A stretch of DNA of 46,985 bases from a virus: positions 1-46,985 of IMG/VR virus record IMGVR_UViG_3300023198_000515; one strand, written 5' to 3'. Shown here in pieces: positions 25,468 to 34,900 of the stretch. Below the pieces are notes generated by a model. That model had not been told where the DNA came from. It ran no database searches and worked only from the letters and a program-made list of their open reading frames with translations. Each line of letters starts with the position of its first letter. Position 1 is the stretch's first letter. The position numbers were made by a program, and so were the translations under genes.

Positions 25468-25476
25468 TATACACAT

Positions 25477-25523
25477 AAAGGGTTACCACGAAGCGGAGTC
25501 TGGCCTAGGGTAACCCTTTTTAT
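25477..25523 (+). terminator. long-stem terminator with 21-nt insert
   Basis: A perfect 11-bp stem (25477-25487 with 25509-25519) encloses 21 nt and leads into TTTTTATTC. It ends the Sak4-like/SSB unit just before the primase gene. Confidence 0.85.
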
Positions 25524-25532
25524 TCTTTTTAT

Positions 25533-26528
25533 ATGACATATGATACAGCAAAGGTAACCGACGAATTAACTTATGATAAGTTGTTGTCAAAATTAAACCC
25601 ATTCCACATCTATGCTTATTACATTGGAAAAGAAGTAAAACTTAACAGACCTATCAATTCACCCTTACGTAGTGACAAGAACCCCTCGTGGACCTTATTT
25701 AGAGGACGTAGTGGTGATATAATGTGGAAGGACTTTGCTACTGGTGACAGTGGTGGAGTAGTCCAACTTGTTGGTAAAATGTATGAACTCAAATACTATA
25801 AAGCACTAGAGAAGATCTGGTTCGATATGGTAGATGGGCATATAATGAAGGAGAAGAACACTACATTCGTTGAACGAATAAGTACTCCAGTTACAGTAAT
25901 AACTGTCAAGCGAAAGTATTTCACACAGACAGATGATAATTACTGGGGTCAATATGACCTAACTAGAGATATACTTAAGTTCTATAATGTATCTCCTATA
26001 GAAATGTTCTGGAGGAATGAAGTACAAAGCAAGCTCATATACAGTAAAGCTTCACCTATGTACTCCTATAAGATCTTTGACAAGTTCAAGATATATAGGC
26101 CTTACTCCAGTACCAAGAAGGATAAGTGGCGGAACAACTGTGGATCGTATGACCTACAGGGGTTCGAACAATTACCTGAATCAGGTGATTTACTAATTAT
26201 AACAAAGTCTCTCAAAGATGTAATGGTTCTATACAAGTATGGTTACACTTCAGTAGCCCCACAGAGTGAGACAGCATCAATACCTATAGTCCTGATGAAT
26301 CACTTAAAACAGCGATTCAAAAAAATTATAATATTTTTTGACTATGATGAGGGTGGTATTAAAGGTGCAGAATCTATATGTGGAAAACATGACTTAGAAA
26401 AGACATTCATATCGAAACATTATCTTGATATATACGGTATAAAGGATATAAGCGACTTCGCTAAGGAAATGAGTGAACAAAAAACAATTGAATTATTAAA
26501 AGAACTATTCGATGAAAAGAAAGACTAG
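25533..26528 (+). CDS. DnaG-like Toprim primase
   Basis: A 331-residue primase-type protein. The N-terminal part carries SPLRSDKNPSWTLF followed by WKDFATGDSGGVVQLV. This is the pattern that follows the zinc finger in DnaG-type primases, but the CHC2 cysteines are absent. The Toprim domain has LLIITKSLKDVM near residue 225, where the usual catalytic Glu is replaced by Lys, and an intact DxD in FFDYDEGG (D270, D272). It would make RNA primers for the family B polymerase. The next gene overlaps it by 17 bases. The missing zinc ligands and Glu suggest a divergent phage subfamily. Confidence 0.8.
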   Translation: MTYDTAKVTDELTYDKLLSKLNPFHIYAYYIGKEVKLNRPINSPLRSDKNPSWTLFRGRSGDIMWKDFATGDSGGVVQLVGKMYELKYYKALEKIWFDMVDGHIMKEKNTTFVERISTPVTVITVKRKYFTQTDDNYWGQYDLTRDILKFYNVSPIEMFWRNEVQSKLIYSKASPMYSYKIFDKFKIYRPYSSTKKDKWRNNCGSYDLQGFEQLPESGDLLIITKSLKDVMVLYKYGYTSVAPQSETASIPIVLMNHLKQRFKKIIIFFDYDEGGIKGAESICGKHDLEKTFISKHYLDIYGIKDISDFAKEMSEQKTIELLKELFDEKKD

Positions 26529-26961
26529 AGTATACATAGCTGGTAAGCTCAATGCAGATGCAGTTGGTTACTTAAAGAACGTAAGCAACATGATGGAGAC
26601 TGCTGAGGCTATACGCCTTGCAGGTTTCTCTGTATTTATCCCTGCTATTGATTTACTGTGTGGTATTAAACATGGTTATGACAGCTATGAAGAATATTTT
26701 GAGAATGGTCAACCATGGTTAATGGCAGCTGATGCAGTGTTCCTCGTCCCAGGTTGGGAAACATCAGAAGGAACTAAGAAAGAAATTGAAACTGCTGAAG
26801 ACCTAAATATACCCGTATTTGATGATATGCTTGACCTTATTGAAGCTCAAAATAGTGATACATTACAACGTCCATTCGTAGACGAAGTAATCACTGAAGT
26901 GGCTGATGACATAGAAGAGGTTAAGGAACTCTTTAAAGAAGGTATGAAAAATGCAGAGTAA
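26512..26961 (+). CDS. DUF4406-like nucleoside deoxyribosyltransferase-fold protein
   Basis: A 149-residue protein with the DUF4406 pattern: RVYIAGKLN at the N-terminus, AEAIRLAGFSVFIPA, then LMAADAVFLVPGWETSEGTKKEIETAEDLNIPVF. The fold is related to nucleoside 2-deoxyribosyltransferases, which exchange or release bases from deoxynucleosides, but for DUF4406 itself the reaction is not settled. The acidic C-terminal 40 residues are an extension. It overlaps both neighbours (primase and dNTP hydrolase-like genes), pointing to nucleotide metabolism. Confidence 0.8.
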   Translation: MKRKTRVYIAGKLNADAVGYLKNVSNMMETAEAIRLAGFSVFIPAIDLLCGIKHGYDSYEEYFENGQPWLMAADAVFLVPGWETSEGTKKEIETAEDLNIPVFDDMLDLIEAQNSDTLQRPFVDEVITEVADDIEEVKELFKEGMKNAE

Positions 26962-27310
26962 GACTGGTGGGTTAAGGTATAACGAGTCCAAACCCAGATG
27001 GGGTTTAGTAGATTTCGATGCTCTCATAAGTATGGTACGTGTACTAGAATATGGAGAGCAAAAGTATGATGCTCACAATTGGAAGAAAGGATTACCCTAT
27101 ACATCCACTGTAGAGTCCATGCTACGCCACTTGTATGCTTTCCTTAACGGAGAGGATACAGACCCTGAATCAGGATTACCTCACACAGGACACATAATGT
27201 GTAATGCTATGTTCTTAGATTACTATTCACAGTACTGTAAGGACATGGATGATAGATTTATAGATGAGAAGAAAGAGAACAGCACGAAGCAAGAACAAAA
27301 AGGTTCGTAA
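26951..27310 (+). CDS. dATP/dGTP diphosphohydrolase-like protein (DUF5664)
   Basis: A 119-residue helical protein with the features of the phage dATP/dGTP pyrophosphohydrolase family: SKPRWGLVDFDAL, VLEYGEQKYDAHNWKKG, then RHLYAFLNGEDTDPESGLPH and HIMCNAMFL. Acidic residues in E.GEQKYD and GEDTDPESG probably bind metal, as in MazG-type enzymes. Such enzymes remove diphosphate from purine dNTPs to shape the dNTP pool; in Z-genome phages a relative works beside PurZ. No PurZ is seen in this window. It overlaps the DUF4406 gene by 11 bases and the nuclease gene by 47. Confidence 0.78.
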   Translation: MQSKTGGLRYNESKPRWGLVDFDALISMVRVLEYGEQKYDAHNWKKGLPYTSTVESMLRHLYAFLNGEDTDPESGLPHTGHIMCNAMFLDYYSQYCKDMDDRFIDEKKENSTKQEQKGS

Positions 27311-27731
27311 TGCTACTGTTCTTGAATACTATGGTATAACATTCAAAAGCAAACTTGAATTACACTGTTACAAATCATTAAAACAAGCTAACATAAAGTT
27401 CCAATATGAACAAGTTAAGTATGAGTTAGTACCCTCGTTTAAATTTAAGAATGATAGTTACGAGCTTTATAAGAAGAAGGGTGAACGATACTTCGGTCCT
27501 CAGAGACCAAATATCAGGGCAATAACCTACACACCAGACTTCGTAGGTACACACAATGGTGTACTATTCATTATCGAGACTAAAGGTAACCCAAACGATG
27601 CTTTTCCTTTGAGATGGAAACTATTCAAGAAGTACCTTCATGATAATAAAATTGATTGCGTAGTATATATGCCACGTAATCAGAAGCAAGTAACTGAAGT
27701 AGTAGAACTTGTAAAAAATATTGGGAAGTAA
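27264..27731 (+). CDS. PD-(D/E)XK endonuclease (DUF1064-like)
   Basis: A 155-residue nuclease with a very basic N-terminus. After SKLELHCYK, which holds the usual helix glutamate, it has YTPDFVG (D92) and FIIETKGN (E105, K107). Together these give the PD...ExK metal site. The order FxSKxE, PDF, ExKG fits the DUF1064/phage endonuclease group (related to T7 endonuclease I and TnsA-like folds). It may resolve branched DNA or cut host DNA. The N-terminus overlaps the preceding gene by 47 bases with no later in-frame ATG near the start. The next gene begins at its stop codon. Confidence 0.8.
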   Translation: MRRKRTARSKNKKVRNATVLEYYGITFKSKLELHCYKSLKQANIKFQYEQVKYELVPSFKFKNDSYELYKKKGERYFGPQRPNIRAITYTPDFVGTHNGVLFIIETKGNPNDAFPLRWKLFKKYLHDNKIDCVVYMPRNQKQVTEVVELVKNIGK

Positions 27732-28711
27732 TGAAAAACTATTACGATGTAAAAGCAGTCAGTAACTCTTCACTGTCTTGGTTGAAAGATGGGTCACCTA
27801 AATACTTCAAGATGAAGTTAGATGGGTTGATTTCAGACCCACCTAGAGCATACTTTGAAAAGGGACAGCAGATACATATGTACATACTCGAACCAGAAGA
27901 GTTTGAGAAAGAATATACTTTCCTAAGTTATTCAAAACCTAAGAGTGCACAACAGAAGGAATTCTGTGATTCATTCGCTAGGTTGAAGAAAGGTAAGAAG
28001 GATGAAAAGTTAGTACAAGCCTATAAGAAAGCGTACACAACAAAAGAATCTGAAGAGAAGATATTGGAGAAAGCAAAGACACTTGAGAAACAATATACAG
28101 AATATATAAAATTTACCAAAATGTCTCCAATGTACACTGCAGTGTTGCCAACTTCGATGCTGACCATATTCAATGAAATTAAGACTAACATACGCAACCA
28201 TGCGAAAGCAAGGGAATTGTTATTCAATGATGAACACACAGTATTCGGCAATTCAGATAAACTGTTTATACAGAATGAGATCGCAATCTATTGGAAGTAC
28301 CCTAACGGTTTGGATTGTAAATCTATGATTGACCGTTTAGTCATAGACTACGAAAACAAAAAGGTCCAGTTAATAGACCTTAAAACATCATCCCAACTCT
28401 ACTCTTTCAAAGAGAAAGTAGATGAATATTCGTATCACAGACAATTAGCATTCTACTGGATGGCACTATACTGGTACTTTAAAAATGAACTAAAGATATC
28501 TTTAGACGATTGGATAAAGGAGACCTACATAGTAGCAGTCAGTACAGTTAACCCACATGAAGTAAAAGTATTTGAATTGACAGATGCTAAACTTAACAGT
28601 GGTGCAGAAACCATTATGCAATTGATGGATACCCTTAAGTGGCATTTTGATAATGATGCATGGGAGTACGATACGAAATACTATAATAATATTTTAGTTG
28701 AAAAAATATAA
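27731..28711 (+). CDS. Cas4/RecB-like PD-(D/E)XK exonuclease
   Basis: A 326-residue protein with the pattern of phage PDDEXK_12-type exonucleases. It starts with VSNSSLSWLKDGSP and then YFEKGQQIHMYILEPEEF, where the histidine helps bind metal. DRLVIDYENKKVQLIDLKTS carries the D..DxK site (D216, K218), and HRQLAFYWMAL follows (QxxxY motif). Such enzymes resect DNA ends and would feed single strands to the Sak4-like ATPase and SSB upstream. Start and stop overlap both neighbours by one base, so this is a tight operon. No cysteine cluster of an iron-sulfur Cas4 is present. Confidence 0.82.
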   Translation: MKNYYDVKAVSNSSLSWLKDGSPKYFKMKLDGLISDPPRAYFEKGQQIHMYILEPEEFEKEYTFLSYSKPKSAQQKEFCDSFARLKKGKKDEKLVQAYKKAYTTKESEEKILEKAKTLEKQYTEYIKFTKMSPMYTAVLPTSMLTIFNEIKTNIRNHAKARELLFNDEHTVFGNSDKLFIQNEIAIYWKYPNGLDCKSMIDRLVIDYENKKVQLIDLKTSSQLYSFKEKVDEYSYHRQLAFYWMALYWYFKNELKISLDDWIKETYIVAVSTVNPHEVKVFELTDAKLNSGAETIMQLMDTLKWHFDNDAWEYDTKYYNNILVEKI

Positions 28712-29073
28712 TGAGCCTTTATAACAAGACAACGTGGTTATTAATGCCTATGGCATTCTATAATAAAAGTATCAAAGGTTTCGATATTTTAGCAACAAAC
28801 GGATTTATATCAGCGTACATAGCTGACGCCGATATACCAGATCTAGATGATAAACTAATCTTGGAATACGAAGACAGAGATGAATTCTATGATATACCTG
28901 ATAAGTTTAAAGAAGATTACTGGAAGATAATATGTAGTCAATATCATGAGGTCCACCCTCTATATCTTGACTATGTATTAGACTTCTGGGGGGGTAAGTT
29001 TAAACCACCCTTAGGACCATACGATGAATTCGAGATATTCGAAGAAGTCAAAAACATGGGGGTGCTATTGTAG
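28711..29073 (+). CDS. hypothetical acidic protein
   Basis: A 120-residue acidic protein rich in Asp, Tyr and Phe (for example DADIPDLDDKLILEYEDRDEF), last gene of the recombination operon. Its start overlaps the exonuclease stop. The terminator stem overlaps its own stop codon. No family or catalytic motif was recognised. The strong negative charge could hint at DNA mimicry, but that is speculative. Confidence 0.65.
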   Translation: MSLYNKTTWLLMPMAFYNKSIKGFDILATNGFISAYIADADIPDLDDKLILEYEDRDEFYDIPDKFKEDYWKIICSQYHEVHPLYLDYVLDFWGGKFKPPLGPYDEFEIFEEVKNMGVLL

Positions 29074-29088
29074 CACTCCCTTTTTTTA
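29058..29088 (+). terminator. intrinsic terminator overlapping a stop codon
   Basis: A 10-bp stem (29058-29067 with 29071-29080, one G-T pair) with a 3-nt loop is followed by seven T. The last codons of the preceding gene form the 5' arm, an economical arrangement. Confidence 0.9.
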
Positions 29089-29154
29089 TTCCCAAATATA
29101 ACAAATATGTCGATAAGTAAATATTTTCAAGTAACATTTTAAACCTAACAAAGA

Positions 29155-29667
29155 ATGAAAGTAAATTTATTTAATGACAAACAAGTAAAGACAATTGTTG
29201 AATCTGTTAACCGTATATTTGTTAACAAGTTTACCGTAGCAGAGAAAGAACTAGAAGCCCTTTTAGATGCTGAGATTAAAATTCAACTTGAGTCAACTGA
29301 TGTATCTGAAGTTCGAACCGAACGTGAAGAAAAGAAAGTTGAGTTATCCACATTGTCAGATCTTCAAAATCAGATTAGAAAATTAGACCATACTGCATGT
29401 ATTTATGTAAAAAAGTCTTGTTATAAACAAGCTCTAACTGACTTTGATGCTATTAAATTTGACACAGATACTGAAGAAAGAGTAAATAACAAAGCTAAGC
29501 AATTAGCAGAGAGGGTCTTGGGTATAGATGATATTAGTTATCGTCAAAAGTGCCTTAGAGCCGACATTGCTGCACGTACTGCAACAATGGCTGTAACTGA
29601 CTATGATAGTGTCGTATCACAGTTAGAGAAGCAGATTACCATTAAAGATTATTTCGTAACTTTATAA
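29155..29667 (+). CDS. hypothetical helical protein
   Basis: A 170-residue, mostly helical and charged protein (EKKVELSTLSDLQNQIRKLD) of unknown family. It starts a new unit after the terminator, with a long AT-rich leader of about 70 bases. It has no signal peptide, membrane helix or known catalytic motif. The next gene begins 8 bases later. Confidence 0.65.
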   Translation: MKVNLFNDKQVKTIVESVNRIFVNKFTVAEKELEALLDAEIKIQLESTDVSEVRTEREEKKVELSTLSDLQNQIRKLDHTACIYVKKSCYKQALTDFDAIKFDTDTEERVNNKAKQLAERVLGIDDISYRQKCLRADIAARTATMAVTDYDSVVSQLEKQITIKDYFVTL

Positions 29668-29675
29668 TTGATAAT

Positions 29676-30677
29676 ATGTCAGAGAAAACAAAAGTAACAA
29701 ATACTGTTGAAATAAGTGCCGATAAACTAATGTCTACTGTACTTGAACGTAGCATTAGTGATAAAGACCAAACTATTGGTGCTCAGCGAGAACATGTTAG
29801 TACTCTTCGTGAAGACGTTAGAAAACTTAAAGACGAACTTAAGGAAGCTAAAGAAGAAGTTTTAATTGTTGCTGATGATCAGAAGATAGCAATTGTATCA
29901 GAACAGGTCAAAAGAAGTATGAGATGTGCTGATTGTGAATATGTTCATAGTTATTCTAAAAGCCGCAATCGTTGTAGAAATTGTGGTTCAGATCTGCCTT
30001 TTGAGCGTGGTGACCTTGAGATAATTGAGTATCGTAATATGGATACTACTATTGAAAATATCCGCAAAGAGGAAGCTAAGAAGCTTAAAGTTGATAATGT
30101 TGATTTGACAGAAAAGCTTAATAATACAGAATTTGAACTTAACAAAACTGTAACAGAGTTAAAGAAAGTTGAAAGTGTTCAAGCAGAGGAACTGACTAAT
30201 GCCAAACGCGATGTTCGTGAGAGGTATCAGAAGGAAGTTGCCACTAATGAAAAGAAAATTGAGGAGCTTGCTGTAGAGATACAGAAGCTTGAAGAAAATA
30301 AGACTGACGAGGCTGTTGAAGAAGCCAGGAAACAAGAGATCATTGATCTCAAAGAGCAAATAACTGAACTTACTGAAACAATTGAGGAAGCTAAGAAAAT
30401 TCCAAGATTGAAGAAGTATTTCCAGAGAGTTGCTGCTCGGTCTGAAGCACGTAAATTAAAAGCCGATAAGGATGCTAAAGAAAAACGTGTTGAAGAAATC
30501 TCTAATAATTACCCAAAGGCTGCCACTGAGTCTAAAAACCGATGGTGGACTGAAGGTAAATATGCTAAAGCTAATATTAATGAAAAGATTAATATGAAAG
30601 AAGATGCTGAGATATCTAATTGGGTTCGTAGTCACAATACTCACTATACCGATTTAAGCTGTTTTAAGCCGTTTTAA
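29676..30677 (+). CDS. coiled-coil protein with zinc ribbon
   Basis: A 333-residue protein. A four-cysteine zinc ribbon (C84, C87, C100, C103; CADC...CRNCG) sits between two coiled-coil regions, about 25-65 and 115-285 (rich in Glu/Lys heptads such as LKDELKEAKEE). The C-terminal 50 residues contain RWWTEGKY and end in FKPF. The layout suggests an elongated oligomer that binds a partner or nucleic acid. No family was recognised. It is followed by a structured RNA region and lies upstream of the AAA+ ATPase. Confidence 0.7.
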   Translation: MSEKTKVTNTVEISADKLMSTVLERSISDKDQTIGAQREHVSTLREDVRKLKDELKEAKEEVLIVADDQKIAIVSEQVKRSMRCADCEYVHSYSKSRNRCRNCGSDLPFERGDLEIIEYRNMDTTIENIRKEEAKKLKVDNVDLTEKLNNTEFELNKTVTELKKVESVQAEELTNAKRDVRERYQKEVATNEKKIEELAVEIQKLEENKTDEAVEEARKQEIIDLKEQITELTETIEEAKKIPRLKKYFQRVAARSEARKLKADKDAKEKRVEEISNNYPKAATESKNRWWTEGKYAKANINEKINMKEDAEISNWVRSHNTHYTDLSCFKPF

Positions 30678-30685
30678 GAGACTTT

Positions 30686-30842
30686 AGCCCCTGGTAAGGG
30701 TAACATACCACTCAGAGGAGAAGTGCCGCGTATGGGCCTTAAAAGGGCCTCTACGGGCATCCTCGTGTCTGCACTTAGGTTTAGCCTACGCTGATTCATG
30801 ACCAGGTGTATGACCACTTATAGTTGTTCATAGTATAAGTTT
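30686..30842 (+). ncRNA. candidate structured leader RNA or small RNA
   Basis: The 193-base gap before the AAA+ ATPase gene folds strongly. One long, nearly continuous hairpin pairs 30715-30719/30760-30764, 30724-30727/30556+200 (30756-30759) and 30729-30732/30752-30755, with a GGCC-type tip around 30734-30750. AAGTGC at 30721-30726 is also fully complementary to GCACTT at 30771-30776, a mutually exclusive or pseudoknot pairing. Smaller hairpins follow at 30776-30788 and 30816-30840 (7-bp ACTTATA/TATAAGT). It could control the ATPase gene or be a stable RNA. No known riboswitch class was recognised. Confidence 0.45.
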
Positions 30843-30870
30843 TAATTAATATTAACGAAAGTTATCCAAT

Positions 30871-31869
30871 ATGTTTTTATTTGATAAATCAAAAGACCCT
30901 GACAAGTTTGTACTGATGCCAGGGCAAATGAATGAGACTAAAGAGAAGTTAGAGGCTGGTGTCTACAACCTCAACCTTATCCCTCAAGGGATGAGTGAAC
31001 CTCTTATCTCGTTTGAAAAGACCACTAAATATGAAGGTGGCATGATTATTAAAGGTGGTGTGTTCGATGAAGCTCATGCTAGTTTAGATAAGTTTGCCGA
31101 ACCTGAAATGTATGAAGCCCGTAATGACATGGGTATGATGCATAAAGTAGGTGTCATATTTGATGGTAAACCAGGGACAGGTAAGACGTTCTTAGCAGGT
31201 CAAGTGTGCGAACGATTTGCAAGAGAACATAATGCTATTGGTATAATATCTACTCAGCATAAATTACCCTACCCAGAGATTATTGATAGTATACGAGAGT
31301 TTGACAAAGATCGTTTAATTGTATTGGTGATGGATGAATTTGAGAAGAGTAACGCTCGTCATTACACTAGTATGCTATCATTTCTTGACGGATCTGATAG
31401 TCGTGATAACATTATTGTTATTGCTACTATTAATGATATCTCAGATATGCCCTCCTACCTTAAAGATAGGCCCGGTAGATTTGAAAACATATTAAAGTTC
31501 CGTTCTGATGATAAGCTTATCCTTAAGTCTATTGTTACTCAGTGTATACCTGAAAAGTATAAGAAAGACTTTAATGTCGATACACTTGTGACACAATTCA
31601 CTACTAAGTCTAATGCTGAAAGGTTTGGACTTAAGAATGAACGTGATGATTTTACTGTAGACAGGCTACGAGTTGTTATTCGTGACCTCATTGCTGGTAA
31701 AATTAAGGAACATAATTCTAAAGAGACAGGTACTGTTGACCTTAAAGCTCAAATAAAATTAGCTACGCAATCTGTTAAATCTGTTGATACAACACCTACT
31801 GATACGTATGATGATTTGACCTTTGAAGCGCTAAATGAATTTGTTGATGGATTACCAGGAAGTAATTAA
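30871..31869 (+). CDS. AAA+ ATPase
   Basis: A 332-residue protein with one AAA+ domain: Walker A GKPGTGKT (G99-T106), Walker B VLVMDEFE (D155, E156), sensor 1 in IATIND and a DRPGRFE segment with the arginine finger region. The N-terminal 90 residues contain GVFDEAHASLDKF. The C-terminal 60 residues include a Thr/Asp-rich tail. AAA+ proteins remodel proteins or nucleic acids in an ATP-driven ring. The pattern is closest to Rubisco-activase/FtsH-type AAA+ proteins found in large phages; the client is unknown. It is the last plus-strand gene before the convergent virion block. Confidence 0.82.
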   Translation: MFLFDKSKDPDKFVLMPGQMNETKEKLEAGVYNLNLIPQGMSEPLISFEKTTKYEGGMIIKGGVFDEAHASLDKFAEPEMYEARNDMGMMHKVGVIFDGKPGTGKTFLAGQVCERFAREHNAIGIISTQHKLPYPEIIDSIREFDKDRLIVLVMDEFEKSNARHYTSMLSFLDGSDSRDNIIVIATINDISDMPSYLKDRPGRFENILKFRSDDKLILKSIVTQCIPEKYKKDFNVDTLVTQFTTKSNAERFGLKNERDDFTVDRLRVVIRDLIAGKIKEHNSKETGTVDLKAQIKLATQSVKSVDTTPTDTYDDLTFEALNEFVDGLPGSN

Positions 31870-31871
31870 AT

Positions 31872-31912
31872 AAAAAAAGGGGTTCTCGTAATGAGGCCCC
31901 TTTATTTTTTTC
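31872..31912. terminator. bidirectional terminator between converging blocks
   Basis: AAAAAAAGGGG and GGCCCCTTTATTTTTTT flank a short loop that contains a CTC/GAG pairing. The A tract on one side and T tract on the other make it a terminator for the plus-strand AAA+ unit and also for the minus-strand virion unit whose last gene ends at 31936. Confidence 0.85.
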
Positions 31913-31935
31913 TATATTATATTCAATTACACTAG

Positions 31936-34900
31936 CTACTTGAACCATTGAATTGTTTCCTCTACGTCCCTTGCTTTATACCATTGCTTCCATATAGGTA
32001 CGAAGTTGATTAAAGTCTTACTTATCTTATATTGACCTTTCCATGGACCACGTTCATACTGTTCCATTGGTGAAAACATTTGATCAATAAGTTTAATTGT
32101 ATTTTCTATTACAGTCATACTAGCAGCTGGTGACCTTAGGATGGTCATTGCTTCATCTAGCTTAGGTGTCCAGAATAGTAATTCTGTCTGTAACCTATAT
32201 GCTTGATATGCCCAATAACCTAATAACCAATCGTCTTCATCGTCCTCTGCTAACCCCTTGTATAGGAACATAGCAGCTACACTAGTAGATATGATGGCTA
32301 TAGTCTCCCCTATAGCACGACGTATATTAGCTCTCTCATGATCGTTTAGAGCAGCCCATTCTTCGGACATCATTGCGGTTTTGAATATCTTTAAGTCCTT
32401 ACTCATGTTCTTCATGAACTTAATCATAGATACATAATCACCCTCGACCTCTTGACCTAACCTCTCTATATACCTTGTCTTACCCCATCTACGCCTATAA
32501 CCAGGTACTACGAACTTACGGAACATATAGGCCATACGACCTACTGCTAGACGTTGTATTGCTACCCGACCTAGATCAGAATATTCACCGTGCATCCTTG
32601 ATAGTAAACCTTTAGCTCGTACATTAAAAGCAGTTTGTTCACTAGTAGTCCACTTTGACTTTTCTAAACTAACTTCTTTGTTAAGTATAAGGACACCATC
32701 TTCAGCATGGTATTGGTCTAACATAGACCCGAGATGATTACCATCTTTATCATATGCTTGTTTCTCTTCTAGTAATGCGAAGTAAAACCTGCCTTGCATC
32801 CAGTGTTCACCAGCCTTCTGTATCATAAAACCAGTACTTAAATCAAAGTGCTGACCCACTTTAGTCTTCTTAGAGAAGTCAACATCAGTCACACTACTAT
32901 GTAATATGTTAGCTTGCTCTATTAATAAGGAACCTACATTAGTTGGTACCCGCATACCCCAATCACCCATCATACCAGGTAACCACTTGTTATATCTAAG
33001 AGTAGCCTTAGTTAATGACTTAGCTGTTACATGCTCCTTAGCAAAGGCATCAATCGCTTGCATAGTCTCACCTATGAGTACGTTAGCAGCACCCTGAACC
33101 ATATTGAATGCTAATAAACTTAACGAGGTATACCTATTCATAGCATCTACAAACTTAGCAGTATCAATCACTAAGTCTTCTCTTATATGCCACAATGAAC
33201 CTGGTTTAGCTTTTTTACTATACACTGCCATTTCAAACCAATCACTAAACTGTTCTGCAATCTGAGTCTTAGCTATCATTGATGGTACTCCTTCTGCTTG
33301 ATCTTCTTCAAGCTCATCTATATTACCCTTACTTTTGATATTCAACTTAGACATTACAAATTGGTCTAGTGAATTACGTTTCTTAGCGTTACGGGTATCT
33401 ATAAAGAACTTAGCCATCTCTATCTCTGGTAGTATCTGACGTTTGATATTGTAGTCATTAGCAGATTCCCAGAATCTAAAGTATATACCAGGTAGATCAA
33501 AGGATTGATTCTCTAGTTCAATATTGTTTACATAGTGTATAGGTAAGAACATCCTAGGCCTACCTTGTTCATCAGTAAGAATCTCATCACCACGTTCAGT
33601 ATCTTCAGGCCTAAGTAGGAATTCAGCCTTAAACGTATTCTTGGTTATAAGTAATGGATCTTGACCTTCTTTTATACGTTCAGATTGTATCTTAGGTACA
33701 CCTGGTAAGCGACCACCTAATCTATAACTATACGGTACCTTCTTATCTGCTTCTATAGATAAGTCTAAAATATACATGTAATACTTAGCCTCTGGATGCT
33801 CTGACTGACGCATTAGGTCTTCTTGTTGATAGTATGGTATTTTAGTAGATATACCTATTCTTTTCATGAACGTCTCCCATTGAGGATTCTTCCACGTATC
33901 TATTACATCAGAGAATTTATATAAGTTAGATGATAACCATGTTGAATACAATCCAGCCGCCTCTACTGATATATCACCACGTTCTGCTAATTTCCTAGGA
34001 GTTTCATTATAGTTATACTCTATGTTATTCTTTATTTTCTCAATCATATCTTGAGTAACAACAACTTGATCAGTAATAGGATCAGTCTTATCAACAAGTG
34101 ACTGCATGTATTCTACACCAGCTATTTGATAAGCATCTCTATCAGTATTTAAATTTGAATTACGCCAGCTAGATAATGCAATAGCCATGTTCTGTCGCCT
34201 AGTTGCACGAACTCCTTCTTTAGTTTTCAAACCAACCTTAATATCAGATTCCATCCTACTCAGAGTATCAGGATCTTCTTCTGCACCTTCTTTAAATATA
34301 CGTTTACGTTGCCTAGCATCTTCCGCTATTAAATCACTACGCCATGGCCTAAGTAACCATTGCGTTGCTACACCTTGTAAATCAAACTCAAGAGCAAACG
34401 AATAGTATGATATCTCTGATGTAAGATTACCCTTAGGCCTATTCTTTTCAAACTCTATTTGTTCCTTTATAATCTCAGTCCTTTTCTTTATGGACTCTAG
34501 TCTAGATTGTTGTTCAGCTTGTGTAAATGCATTTACTACAGCAGCAGCTACAGGATCTGATGTATCTAACATATTATCAATCCACCTAGTAAGTACAGAG
34601 ATATCCCTACTAGCAGTAACCAACTCCTTTTTCATAAGATCTTCAGTCTCGAAATCCAAACTACCTTTCTGAAAACTCATTTTGTTTTCAACGTATTCTG
34701 CTTCGGTTACACTAACTACATCTTTCCGATGCTCCTTACCTTTCTCCTTCTTTTTATATTCTCTACGATATTCAGCACGTTTTTTTTGTTCAAACTTCTT
34801 ACGTATACCATTATAATATGGTGATAACCACTTGGCTAACATATCTATACCCTCTGTTTGATATAAACTTTTAAGGAAGTTCTTAGTTTTAATAGTAGCA

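Noticed and set aside
26951-27310. Claim of a 2-aminoadenine (Z) genome
   Set aside because: Only a diphosphohydrolase-like gene is present here; the key PurZ synthetase is not in the window.
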